A stretch of DNA of 21,752 nt from an uncultured Dysgonomonas sp. (lineage in GTDB: Bacteria; Bacteroidota; Bacteroidia; Bacteroidales; Dysgonomonadaceae): assembly GCA_937875275.1 (NCBI GenBank), contig CALNCC010000038.1, positions 1 through 21,752 on the forward strand, in the 5' to 3' direction. The notes under the pieces are model-generated. The model did not search any database. It saw only the letters and a list, made by a program, of their open reading frames with translations, and was not told the DNA's origin. A program made the translations under genes and the position numbers. This document shows, piece after piece, positions 15,228-21,752 of the stretch (position 1 is the stretch's first letter; every line of letters starts with the position of its first letter).

Positions 15228-16415
15228 ATGTCATATAAAAGAATTATATTAAAGCGAGGAAAAGAAGATTCGCTGTTGCGTTTTCATCCTTGGATATTTT
15301 CCGGGGCAATTCATCAGAAAGATACGAGCCTGACGGATGGGGAAGTTGCAGATGTATATACCCATGACGGAAAATTTATCGCTGTCGGGCATTATCAGCC
15401 AAGCAGTATCGAAGTACGGGTATTGTCTTTCGAAGAAAGGAATATAGACGAGTCGTTTTGGTACGAACGCCTATCTTCTGCCTTGAAAATGCGCCAATCG
15501 TTAGGATTGATAAACGCCGAAAATAATTCTTATCGCCTTGTGCATGGGGAAGGAGATAATTTGCCGGGATTGATTATTGATATATATGCCGACACGGCTG
15601 TAATCCAGTCTCACTCGGTGGGGATGCACCTTGCTCACAAACAGATATCTGCCAGTTTGCAAGCAGTGATGGGCGACGTGCTGAAGAATATATACTACAA
15701 ATCGGAGAATACGCTTCAGGGACGAGATGAGATGGTTATGGAAAACAGCTATCTGCTCGGTGGAAAGTCGGTAAACAATGTCGCTCTCGAGAACGGACTG
15801 AAATACTATGCCGATTGGGAGAAAGGGCAAAAGACAGGATTTTTTATCGACCAAAGAGATAACAGAGCCTTGTTAGGTAAGTATGCAAAAGGCAGATCTA
15901 TACTCAATATGTTTTGCTACTCCGGCGGTTTCTCTTTATACGGATTGCGTGGCGACGCCAAATTGGTTCATTCGGTCGACAGTTCGGCAAAAGCAATTGT
16001 GTTGACAGACGAGAACGTAAAGATAAACTTCGGCGAAGACGACAGACACAAGTCGTTTGCAGAAGATGCCTTTAAGTATCTGCGCGATATGGATAAAGAT
16101 GTGTATGATCTCATCGTATTAGATCCGCCCGCGTTTGCCAAGCATCGTGGAGCTATAAAAAATGCACTGCAAGGATATAAAAGATTGAACGCCGTAGCCT
16201 TTGAAAAGATAAAGACAGGGGGAGTCTTGTTCACATTCTCTTGTTCGCAAGCGATATCGAAAGAGGCATTCCGCTTGGCGGTATTTAGCGCAGCCGCCCA
16301 GACCGGACGGAAGGTGCGCATTTTGCACCAACTGACTCAGCCCGACGATCACCCTGTGAATATATACCATCCTGAGGGAGAATATCTGAAAGGGTTGGTA
16401 CTGTATGTAGAATGA
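15228..16415 (+). CDS. rlmI: RlmI-like class I SAM-dependent 23S rRNA methyltransferase
   Basis: In E. coli, RlmI makes 5-methylcytosine at position 1962 of 23S rRNA. This 395-residue protein has an N-terminal PUA domain (about 3-75, ending in IEVRVLSF) and a central RlmI-specific part with RLVHGEGDNLPGLIID. The Rossmann methyltransferase has the SAM loop NMFCYSGGFS (227-236), motif IV LDPPAFAK (298-305) and the predicted catalytic Cys339 in FTFSCSQ. Length matches E. coli RlmI (396). It closely follows argS and likely shares its transcript. After it comes a 68-base gap with a hairpin before hflX. The exact target cytosine is inferred by family and not shown; RlmK-like specificity is a less likely alternative. 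Confidence 0.9.
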   Translation: MSYKRIILKRGKEDSLLRFHPWIFSGAIHQKDTSLTDGEVADVYTHDGKFIAVGHYQPSSIEVRVLSFEERNIDESFWYERLSSALKMRQSLGLINAENNSYRLVHGEGDNLPGLIIDIYADTAVIQSHSVGMHLAHKQISASLQAVMGDVLKNIYYKSENTLQGRDEMVMENSYLLGGKSVNNVALENGLKYYADWEKGQKTGFFIDQRDNRALLGKYAKGRSILNMFCYSGGFSLYGLRGDAKLVHSVDSSAKAIVLTDENVKINFGEDDRHKSFAEDAFKYLRDMDKDVYDLIVLDPPAFAKHRGAIKNALQGYKRLNAVAFEKIKTGGVLFTFSCSQAISKEAFRLAVFSAAAQTGRKVRILHQLTQPDDHPVNIYHPEGEYLKGLVLYVE

Positions 16416-16422
16416 AAAGTTT

Positions 16423-16442
16423 TTGCATCTTTGTAAATGCAA
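16423..16442 (+). other. Hairpin between rlmI and hflX
   Basis: Arms TTGCAT and ATGCAA form a 6-bp stem with an 8-base loop, 8 bases after the rlmI stop. It is not followed by a T-run, so it is a poor terminator. It could be an mRNA-processing or stability element, or chance. Confidence 0.25.
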
Positions 16443-16483
16443 TCTATTTGGTTTTGAATCAGAAGAAACCTAACAAAATTTGA

Positions 16484-17704
16484 ATGAAAGATTTTATTAT
16501 AACAGATGCTCAAAACGAACGTGCGGTCTTGGTTGGTGTTATCACCCAGCATCAGACCGAAGAGCAAGTTGAAGAATATTTGGATGAATTGGCATTTCTT
16601 GCCGATACGGCACACATTGAGCCGGTAAAGAAATTTACACAGAAGATGGAATCGCCCAATCCTGCCACTTTTGTAGGAACGGGTAAATTGAACGAGATAA
16701 AAGCGTATGTTGAAGAACATGAATTGGGGCTCGCTATCTTTGACGATGAGCTTACAGCCAAGCAATTGAGAAATATCGAGAAGGAACTGAATGTTCCGGT
16801 TCTCGACCGCACAAGTCTTATTCTCGACATCTTCGCCATGCGTGCGCAAACGGCGTATGCCAAGACACAGGTGGAATTGGCGCAGTATCAGTATCTTCTT
16901 CCCCGACTGACGAGAATGTGGACACACTTAGACCGTCAACGAGGGGGTGGCGTGATGATGCGTGGAGTGGGGGAAACTCAGTTGGAGACCGACCGTCGTA
17001 TCGTAACCGAAAAAATAGCTTTTCTGAAAGAGCAGTTGAAAACGATAGACCGCCAAATGGCATCGCAGCGCAAGAATAGAGGCAAGATGGTGCGCGTGGC
17101 ATTGGTGGGATACACCAATGTTGGCAAATCGACATTGATGAACTTGTTGAGTAAATCGGAAGTCTTTGCCGAAAACAAACTCTTTGCTACTCTTGACACT
17201 ACTGTCCGCAAGGTAATAATAGATAACTTGCCATTCCTGCTATCCGACACCGTTGGATTTATTCGTAAGCTGCCTACCAACCTTATCGAGTCGTTTAAGT
17301 CGACATTAGACGAGGTGCGCGAAGCCGATATACTGGTTCATGTAGTGGATATTTCTCATCCTAACTTTGAGGAGCAAATAGAGATTGTCGAAAATACGCT
17401 GAATGAGATTGACAAGACAGACAAACCGACAATGCTTGTCTTTAACAAGGTAGATGCATTCACTTATGTGCCTAAGGATGACGATGACCTTACCCCGATG
17501 ACACGCGAAAATATTTCGCTCGATGAGCTGAAAGGTACGTGGATGCATAAGATGGCTGATGACTGTATCTTTATTTCGGCAAAAGACAAAATGAATATAG
17601 AGGAACTGAAAAACAGATTGTACGAGAAAGTGAAAAAAGTACATATCGAGCGATATCCGTACAACGATTTCCTTTTTCAAAGATATGAAGAGGAGACTGA
17701 TTAA
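16484..17704 (+). CDS. hflX: Ribosome-associated GTPase HflX
   Basis: HflX binds 50S/70S ribosomes and splits stalled ribosomes after stress, and also acts in subunit assembly. The 406 residues contain the N-terminal nucleotide-binding-like HflX domain (about 15-125, with FVGTGKLNEI). A coiled linker follows, with the family hallmark RGGGVMMRGVGETQLETDRR at about 153-172. The GTPase domain then shows G1 GYTNVGKS (209-216), G3 DTVG (255-258), G4 NKVD (321-324) and G5 SAK (365-367). Length is in the usual range. It is 68 bases after rlmI and 6 bases before prmC, in the run of translation genes. No clear promoter of its own is visible, although weak -7-like sequences occur in the gap. Confidence 0.97.
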   Translation: MKDFIITDAQNERAVLVGVITQHQTEEQVEEYLDELAFLADTAHIEPVKKFTQKMESPNPATFVGTGKLNEIKAYVEEHELGLAIFDDELTAKQLRNIEKELNVPVLDRTSLILDIFAMRAQTAYAKTQVELAQYQYLLPRLTRMWTHLDRQRGGGVMMRGVGETQLETDRRIVTEKIAFLKEQLKTIDRQMASQRKNRGKMVRVALVGYTNVGKSTLMNLLSKSEVFAENKLFATLDTTVRKVIIDNLPFLLSDTVGFIRKLPTNLIESFKSTLDEVREADILVHVVDISHPNFEEQIEIVENTLNEIDKTDKPTMLVFNKVDAFTYVPKDDDDLTPMTRENISLDELKGTWMHKMADDCIFISAKDKMNIEELKNRLYEKVKKVHIERYPYNDFLFQRYEEETD

Positions 17705-17710
17705 CTATTG

Positions 17711-18553
17711 ATGCAGAATCTAACCGCATATATCAAGAATGAATTAAATGGATTGTACCCGAAATCGGAAATACAATCCTTTGTTCGTATTATATTGTCG
17801 CATGTAACCGGGCGGGCATATGCTTTGCTTATGGCGCAGTCGTCAGATGTGTTGTCGCCAAGCGATAGAGCGACTGCTGAATGTATCGTTCGACGATTGA
17901 AGGACTACGAGCCTATTCAATACATCCTTGGCGAAACAGAATTTATGGGTTTACCTTTCAGGGTAAATCAAGACACCCTTATCCCCCGTCCCGAAACAGA
18001 GGAGTTGGTAGAATGCATCTTGAATGAAAACCAAAAATCAAACCCGGCTGTACTCGATATTGGAACAGGAAGCGGATGTATCGCTATTGCTTTGGCGAGA
18101 TATATGAAAAACGCTGAGGTCTCGGCTTGGGATTTCTCGGAAGGAGCTTTGGCTGTCGCTCGCGAAAATGCGGTGTTGAACAGGGGCGGTGTTCACTTCG
18201 ATTGTGTGGATGTGTTGAATGAATACCCAACGGGCAAGAGATTCGACATAATCGTGAGTAATCCTCCTTATGTGATGGAGAGCGAAAAACAGGAGATGGA
18301 GGATAATGTCCTTCGCTACGAACCTCATTCCGCTTTGTTTGTGCCCGACGATAAGGCTTTGATTTTTTATGAACGAATTGCCGATATTGCAAAGCATATA
18401 TTATTACTCGATGGGCGTCTCTATTTTGAAATAAATCAGGCGAAAGGTGCTGATATGCAAGATATGTTAGCGGGAAAAGGTTTCTGTGATATACGATTGC
18501 ATAAAGATATTAGCGGGTGTGATCGTATTGTTTGTGCCTCATTAAAGTCTTAG
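17711..18553 (+). CDS. prmC: Release factor glutamine methyltransferase
   Basis: PrmC (HemK) methylates the Gln of the GGQ motif in RF1 and RF2, raising termination efficiency. The 280-residue protein has the N-terminal helical substrate-binding bundle (1-75, then PIQYILGETEF and TLIPRPETEELV). The SAM-binding motif is LDIGTGSGCIAIALA (115-129) and the signature NPPY tetrad lies at 184-187 in IVSNPPYVM, which binds the target Gln. I chose the ATG at 17711; a TTG directly before it is possible but less likely. In E. coli prmC follows prfA. Here prfA lies on the other strand about 17 kb away, and prmC instead sits between hflX and recX. The recX start comes 2 bases after the stop. Confidence 0.96.
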   Translation: MQNLTAYIKNELNGLYPKSEIQSFVRIILSHVTGRAYALLMAQSSDVLSPSDRATAECIVRRLKDYEPIQYILGETEFMGLPFRVNQDTLIPRPETEELVECILNENQKSNPAVLDIGTGSGCIAIALARYMKNAEVSAWDFSEGALAVARENAVLNRGGVHFDCVDVLNEYPTGKRFDIIVSNPPYVMESEKQEMEDNVLRYEPHSALFVPDDKALIFYERIADIAKHILLLDGRLYFEINQAKGADMQDMLAGKGFCDIRLHKDISGCDRIVCASLKS

Positions 18554-18555
18554 AT

Positions 18556-19029
18556 ATGAAATTGACCGAACCTCAGGCATTGAAACGTATTGCGGCATAT
18601 TGCTCCAAAGCAGAGCGGTGTGAGTTTGATGTGCGGAGAAAGTTGTTGGGGTGGGAGGTAGAGCCGGACGCAATAGATCGTATTGTAGATCGGTTGAAGA
18701 AAGAACGGTTCTTGAATGACAGCCGATTTGCCCGAAGTTTTGTTAACGACAAACTTCGTTTCAATAAATGGGGGAAGGCGAAAATCGTTTACGAATTGAA
18801 AAAACGAAAAATCTCGGAGACGGATTATCGAGATGCTCTCAATGAATTTGAAGATGAGGATTTTGATGAACAGCTTCGGCATATTCTTACCATAAAATCG
18901 AAATCGGTAAGAGGAAAAGATGTGTACGATAAACGCAATAAATTGATTCGTTTTGCTTTAGGACGAGGCTTTTCGATGGACTCGGTGCTCAGAATTATAG
19001 ATCAATTGCATCGTGAAGATTTGGAATGA
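18556..19029 (+). CDS. recX: Regulatory protein RecX
   Basis: RecX binds RecA filaments and limits recombinase and SOS activity. The 157-residue protein shows the three-helix repeats of the family: ALKRIAAYCSKAERCEFDVRR near the start, IVDRLKKERFLNDSRFARSFVNDK in the middle (the most conserved part), and KLIRFALGRGFSMDSVLRIID at the end. Length is typical. The ATG at 18556 follows the prmC stop by 2 bases. A GTG 8 codons upstream would overlap prmC and adds residues not expected in the family. recA is not in the window. Its last 17 bases overlap the start of comF, indicating a common mRNA. Confidence 0.93.
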   Translation: MKLTEPQALKRIAAYCSKAERCEFDVRRKLLGWEVEPDAIDRIVDRLKKERFLNDSRFARSFVNDKLRFNKWGKAKIVYELKKRKISETDYRDALNEFEDEDFDEQLRHILTIKSKSVRGKDVYDKRNKLIRFALGRGFSMDSVLRIIDQLHREDLE

Positions 19030-19702
19030 TATATTAAATCTATTTTTTCCTCCGCTTTGTGTCGTTTGCGACGAACGTTTGACCGAAAGTGAGGAATTTC
19101 TATGTGTCAGCTGCTTATCTAAACTGCCGATTGCTGATGTCCATAACTTTTGCGATAGCGAGTTGGAGAAATTATTGGCAGGACGTTTCCCTTTTCATAA
19201 AGCAATCAGTTTCACAGTATACCAGAAAGAGGGCATGATGCAACGGATTGTTCATCGATTTAAATATGGAGATGATTCGGCGCTTGCATATTTTATGGGC
19301 GAATTATGCGGAACGGCTTTTGTTGGAAAAAATGTTGTTGACGATATAGATGTTCTTATCCCTGTGCCTTTGCATACAAGGAGGATGAGGGAGCGAGGAT
19401 ATAATCAGTCGGAAGAAATAGCGCGAGGCATTTCCTCAAAATTGTCGATACCGGTGTGTGCGGATATCCTCTGCCGAAAGATAAATAATCCTCCTCAGGC
19501 TCAGACTCAATCACGGATGGAGCGTTGGCGAAATGTGAAAAATATATTTCATGTCGAAGATGAAACTTATTTAGTGGGGAAGCACATCCTTTTGGTGGAT
19601 GACGTAATCACTACGGGGTCTACATTAGAGGCGTGCGCGAAGGCATTATTAGATGTAGAGGGAGTGCGGATCAGTGTCTTTGCTCTGTCTGCTGCGCAAT
19701 AG
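19013..19702 (+). CDS. comF: ComF family phosphoribosyltransferase-like protein
   Basis: ComF proteins are needed for DNA uptake in naturally competent bacteria; in non-competent lineages their role is unclear. The 229 residues start with a zinc-binding pair CVVC (16-19) and CVSC (31-34). A type I phosphoribosyltransferase domain follows, with LIPVPLHTRRMRERGYNQS, QAQTQSRMERWRNVKNIF and the PRPP loop ILLVDDVITTGST at about 197-209. The only in-frame start that preserves the zinc motif is GTG at 19013, inside recX (17-base overlap); a nearby ATG is out of frame. The gene ends 7 bases before the stop of the convergent GNAT gene, with only a weak hairpin (19689-19705) between. Confidence 0.93.
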   Translation: MKIWNDILNLFFPPLCVVCDERLTESEEFLCVSCLSKLPIADVHNFCDSELEKLLAGRFPFHKAISFTVYQKEGMMQRIVHRFKYGDDSALAYFMGELCGTAFVGKNVVDDIDVLIPVPLHTRRMRERGYNQSEEIARGISSKLSIPVCADILCRKINNPPQAQTQSRMERWRNVKNIFHVEDETYLVGKHILLVDDVITTGSTLEACAKALLDVEGVRISVFALSAAQ

Positions 19703-19709
19703 CAGGCGA

Positions 19710-20579
19710 TTATTCCAGCAAAAGGTTGACGGTCATGTGGTGCGGCCGGAATATCTCTTCATACTTGGAGGCTAATTTATCGGTATGGTATCCGAACAGT
19801 AAGCGGCAAAGGAATGATATATCTATATGAAGGTCTATATGCGAAGAATCAGTGGTTCTTGTGCACTTGCCGTTCTGCACTTTAAATGTTCCGTTATTTA
19901 TTGCTAAGTTCTTATCCTCTACCTGTATGACTGCCGATGTCTGTTCATTTTCGTGGGCAAATATATCTAATAATGTGCGAGCATCGATAATCCGACCCAT
20001 TGCCGCCAAATCAAACTTAGGAGGGTAGCCCTCCATTGCATGTTCCTCCATGATAGTGCAGAAGTCATCAAAACTCTTTTGTATACAAAAATCGTTGGAG
20101 CGATATCTTGTTTCGAATATTTCGTATGCATGTTCAATAGTGGAGGCTTTGTCTACAAGCTCTTTCAGTCCGATATCATTCGTTCCGTTGTCCGATATTT
20201 GAGTATAGCCGTATTTGTGGTAAAACGGGAATAATGAAGGTCCAGCCGGAATCAGTACTGTGAGCAGGATTTCGCGCTCAGCAGCAACTTCATGAGCTTT
20301 CTTTATTAGCTTATCCATATAGCCCCTGCCTCTCCACTCGGGTAGAGTGGAGAGGCCTTCTAAGTAGTAGATCGGGATTTCTTTCCCGTAGAATGTACAT
20401 AGATATGGTGTCATATGCAGACATGCGACAATCGTGTCGTTCTCTTTATATACTAATGTGTTTTTGTGCCTGTATTTAGCTCCGAATCGAAGATCAATAT
20501 ACGCATCGGAGTCTCCGAAACAAGTCTTCCATACCTGTTTTATCGATTGGATAATATTTTCATTCGAAAATTCAATCAT
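19710..20579 (-). CDS. GNAT family N-acetyltransferase
   Basis: This is predicted to move an acyl group from acyl-CoA to an amine; the acceptor is unknown. In the 289 residues the N-terminal GNAT fold (about 1-140) is clear: YYLEGLSTLPEWRGRGYMDKL contains the CoA-phosphate loop RGRGY (83-87), and FPFYHKYGY (117-125) is the closing motif. The C-terminal half (about 150-289) carries a second, weaker domain, LAINNGTFKVQNGKC, then a sterol-carrier-like strand pattern. That recalls the two-domain Eis-type layout, though this is only a resemblance. The ATG overlaps the stop of the DUF2156 gene as ATGA, so the two proteins are coupled. It is convergent with comF. Base composition does not differ from neighbours by eye. 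Confidence 0.85.
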   Translation of the reverse strand: MIEFSNENIIQSIKQVWKTCFGDSDAYIDLRFGAKYRHKNTLVYKENDTIVACLHMTPYLCTFYGKEIPIYYLEGLSTLPEWRGRGYMDKLIKKAHEVAAEREILLTVLIPAGPSLFPFYHKYGYTQISDNGTNDIGLKELVDKASTIEHAYEIFETRYRSNDFCIQKSFDDFCTIMEEHAMEGYPPKFDLAAMGRIIDARTLLDIFAHENEQTSAVIQVEDKNLAINNGTFKVQNGKCTRTTDSSHIDLHIDISFLCRLLFGYHTDKLASKYEEIFRPHHMTVNLLLE

Positions 20580-21478
20580 CGTACAATTGGTTTGACAACT
20601 CCTTCCTGTAACAAAATATCGGGTTGATAAGACTCCTTCGCCTTTCTCAGCGATTCAAGTCCCATATCCTCCTCTCGGTTGACATATTTGTATTTCGCCG
20701 CCTCGCATTCTATAAATTGCTGATTGATGATTGTGTATGCACCATTCATGTCCGAAAAGGCTTTCTCTACATGTACTACGAATGTATCCTCAATCAATTG
20801 TTCCCCAATAGTGAATGCAATGACTTTGCCGTTTACGCGGATTGCTCCCCCTTTGAGTTCGAGATATTCAAAATTGTCGAGCATCTTTTTTATTGCGATA
20901 TACTCGTGGTTCAAAGAGTTGTTGCTCTTGTCCGTGTTTTTTGCTTCCCACTCGTCAAGCATAGAGATGCAATCGTCAATATCTTTTTGGGTTGTTAAAG
21001 GGAAGTAGCACCAATTGGGATAGTCTCGTTTGAATCGGTTGATGTGATTGCGTTTGCTTTGCAGTTTCTTGCCAGTCAGATGTATTAGCTTCTCGGAAAG
21101 ATAGATGTACTCATAGTTTTTTCGATCGATAATGTACTCAAATTGCCCCGGCATTGCAGATTCTATTTTCTTCCACATTTCAGCCGTAACGCCTTTCATT
21201 CTGAAGGGGATTCTCCTGCTGTCTGCATCTGCCATTATGTTGAGCATTGCTTCTTTAATAGGAGTCTTACCCATCGGCATCATATAATATAGACTATTGT
21301 CATCATCCTTGAACCGAAGATATATTGTTCCTTGCTCTATGGCGTATTCGGTATTGAATTTTGAGTTCCACGCATATAAGTTGCCAAAGCAAAAATCACA
21401 TGTTCTACATCTATTTCCTACAAAAATATTATCTATCAGTCTCTTATCTTGCAGCTCAATCTTTTTAAAATTGATCAT
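20576..21478 (-). CDS. DUF2156 (LPG synthase C-terminal-like) domain protein
   Basis: This looks like a DUF2156 protein, the tandem-GNAT fold that forms the catalytic part of phosphatidylglycerol lysyltransferases (MprF). Here it is a free 300-residue protein with no membrane segments. The typical opening (TFGNLYAW-type) appears as CDFCFGNLYAW, and the second half has KLQSKRNHINRFKRDYP, GAIRVNGKVIAFTIGEQL, HVEKAFSDMNGAYTIINQQF and NREEDMGLESLRKAKESYQP, all usual for the family. A Cys-rich run C24-x2-C27-x2-C30 is unusual. Without membrane helices it is unlikely to be a complete lipid lysinylation enzyme. An aminoacyl or acyl transfer role with the coupled GNAT protein is inference. No clear promoter is seen before the ATG at 21478. 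Confidence 0.88.
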   Translation of the reverse strand: MINFKKIELQDKRLIDNIFVGNRCRTCDFCFGNLYAWNSKFNTEYAIEQGTIYLRFKDDDNSLYYMMPMGKTPIKEAMLNIMADADSRRIPFRMKGVTAEMWKKIESAMPGQFEYIIDRKNYEYIYLSEKLIHLTGKKLQSKRNHINRFKRDYPNWCYFPLTTQKDIDDCISMLDEWEAKNTDKSNNSLNHEYIAIKKMLDNFEYLELKGGAIRVNGKVIAFTIGEQLIEDTFVVHVEKAFSDMNGAYTIINQQFIECEAAKYKYVNREEDMGLESLRKAKESYQPDILLQEGVVKPIVR

Positions 21479-21589
21479 AAATATTTCTTTAATTTATCTA
21501 ATAAGGAAAAACAAAGAAAGTCGAAAAAAGTTTACAAATGGAGTAAAGCATAAAAAAACTCGAAAAGGTGAAAAATACCATCCGAATTA

Positions 21590-21621
21590 TTTGTTAGTTT
21601 GATAAAAGTGTCCTACTTTTG
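21590..21621 (+). promoter_or_regulatory. Near-consensus promoter of the tRNA-Ala transcript
   Basis: A -33 TTTG (21590-21593), a 20-base spacer and the -7 box TACTTTTG (21614-21621) match the Bacteroidetes consensus fully. It is the best promoter in the window, as expected for a stable RNA gene. Transcription would start near 21628, leaving a leader of about 86 bases before the tRNA. Confidence 0.75.
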
Positions 21622-21668
21622 CATCCCGTTAAAGGAGTATGGGGCACCGATCTTGAAGTGCAAAGTCT

Positions 21669-21684
21669 CGCAAAAACGTTTGCG
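21669..21684 (+). other. Leader hairpin upstream of tRNA-Ala
   Basis: CGCAAA and TTTGCG form a 6-bp stem with the 4-base loop AACG, about 30 bases before the tRNA 5' end. It may be part of the precursor removed by RNase P and other processing enzymes. The bases after it are only moderately T-rich, so it is not a convincing terminator. Confidence 0.35.
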
Positions 21685-21713
21685 GATGTCTTTTAGCGAT
21701 ATTCTTTATCTCG

Positions 21714-21752
21714 GGGGGATTAGCTCAGCTGGCTAGAGCACCTGCCTTGCAC
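21714..21752 (+). tRNA. tRNA-Ala (anticodon UGC), cut by the window end
   Basis: The first 39 bases of a tRNA are visible. They comprise the 7-base acceptor arm GGGGGAT, TA at positions 8-9, D-stem GCTC/GAGC with a D-loop containing GG, anticodon stem CCTGC, and the anticodon loop CTTGCAC with TGC as the anticodon. The window ends with the last base of that loop. The strong promoter just upstream and the lack of a 16S gene before it argue for a separate tRNA gene or the head of a tRNA cluster rather than the usual spacer position in an rRNA operon. Confidence 0.9.

Noticed and set aside
16349..16927. 192-codon antisense frame across the rlmI/hflX boundary
   Set aside because: Its sequence resembles no protein family and mirrors two well-supported genes; there is no promoter or ribosome binding site.
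21639..21656. Five-codon reading frame (MGHRS) with AGGAG before its ATG in the tRNA leader
   Set aside because: It is too short to judge, sits in a stable-RNA precursor and has no leader-peptide logic such as repeated codons. Coincidence is the simplest explanation.
1..21752. Search for CRISPR repeats, insertion-sequence ends, integrase, attachment sites and diversity-generating elements
   Set aside because: None was seen. The only clear repeated DNA is within the two EEP paralogues.

Overview
The window looks like chromosomal housekeeping DNA from a member of the Bacteroidota, most probably the order Bacteroidales (Dysgonomonas/Parabacteroides-like; the genus cannot be fixed from sequence reading alone). 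The grounds are repeated matches to the Bacteroidetes -7 promoter element TAnnTTTG shortly before several genes, the generally weak Shine-Dalgarno sequences, the Bacteroidales-type gene run argS / HU / rhomboid / rhomboid / endonuclease-exonuclease-phosphatase (EEP), and the protein sequences themselves (release factor 1, UvrA, HU and others). No integrase, insertion sequence, CRISPR array, phage gene or obvious compositional island is visible.

Layout, left to right. (1) 1-1427, minus strand: 3'-truncated prfA (release factor 1) and tpx (thiol peroxidase), each with its own promoter, with a strong intrinsic terminator after tpx. (2) 1544-6175, minus strand: a tightly overlapping three-gene unit, MltD-like lytic transglycosylase, glycerophosphodiester phosphodiesterase lipoprotein, then uvrA. 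(3) 6288-7103, minus strand: ispE of the MEP isoprenoid pathway. (4) 7260-8920, plus strand: a LytS-type sensor kinase and LytTR response regulator overlapping by ATGA. (5) 8929-12742, minus strand: an overlapping four-gene unit encoding two rhomboid proteases and two tandem membrane-anchored EEP-family proteins. (6) 13022-13285, plus strand: an HU-type DNA-binding protein with a long structured leader and a good terminator. (7) 13422-19702, plus strand: argS, an RlmI-like rRNA methyltransferase, hflX, prmC, recX and comF, mostly with gaps of a few bases or overlaps. (8) 19710-21478, minus strand: an ATGA-coupled pair, a DUF2156-type protein and a GNAT acetyltransferase. (9) The right edge holds a near-consensus promoter and the first 39 bases of a tRNA-Ala(UGC).

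Functional themes. The plus-strand run (7) is rich in translation functions: tRNA charging, 23S rRNA modification, ribosome-associated GTPase, and methylation of release factors, of which RF1 itself is encoded at the opposite end of the window. The minus-strand unit (5) is the least understood part: rhomboid proteases translationally linked to two duplicated EEP proteins whose catalytic domains are predicted to face the periplasm. The kinase-regulator pair (4) converges on it with only 8 bp between stop codons. The DUF2156/GNAT pair (8) is the other functionally open locus.

I did not find convincing evidence for a wholly new system. The best candidates for follow-up are the rhomboid-EEP operon, the DUF2156-GNAT pair, and some leader/operator-like structures near the promoters of HU, mltD and tpx.
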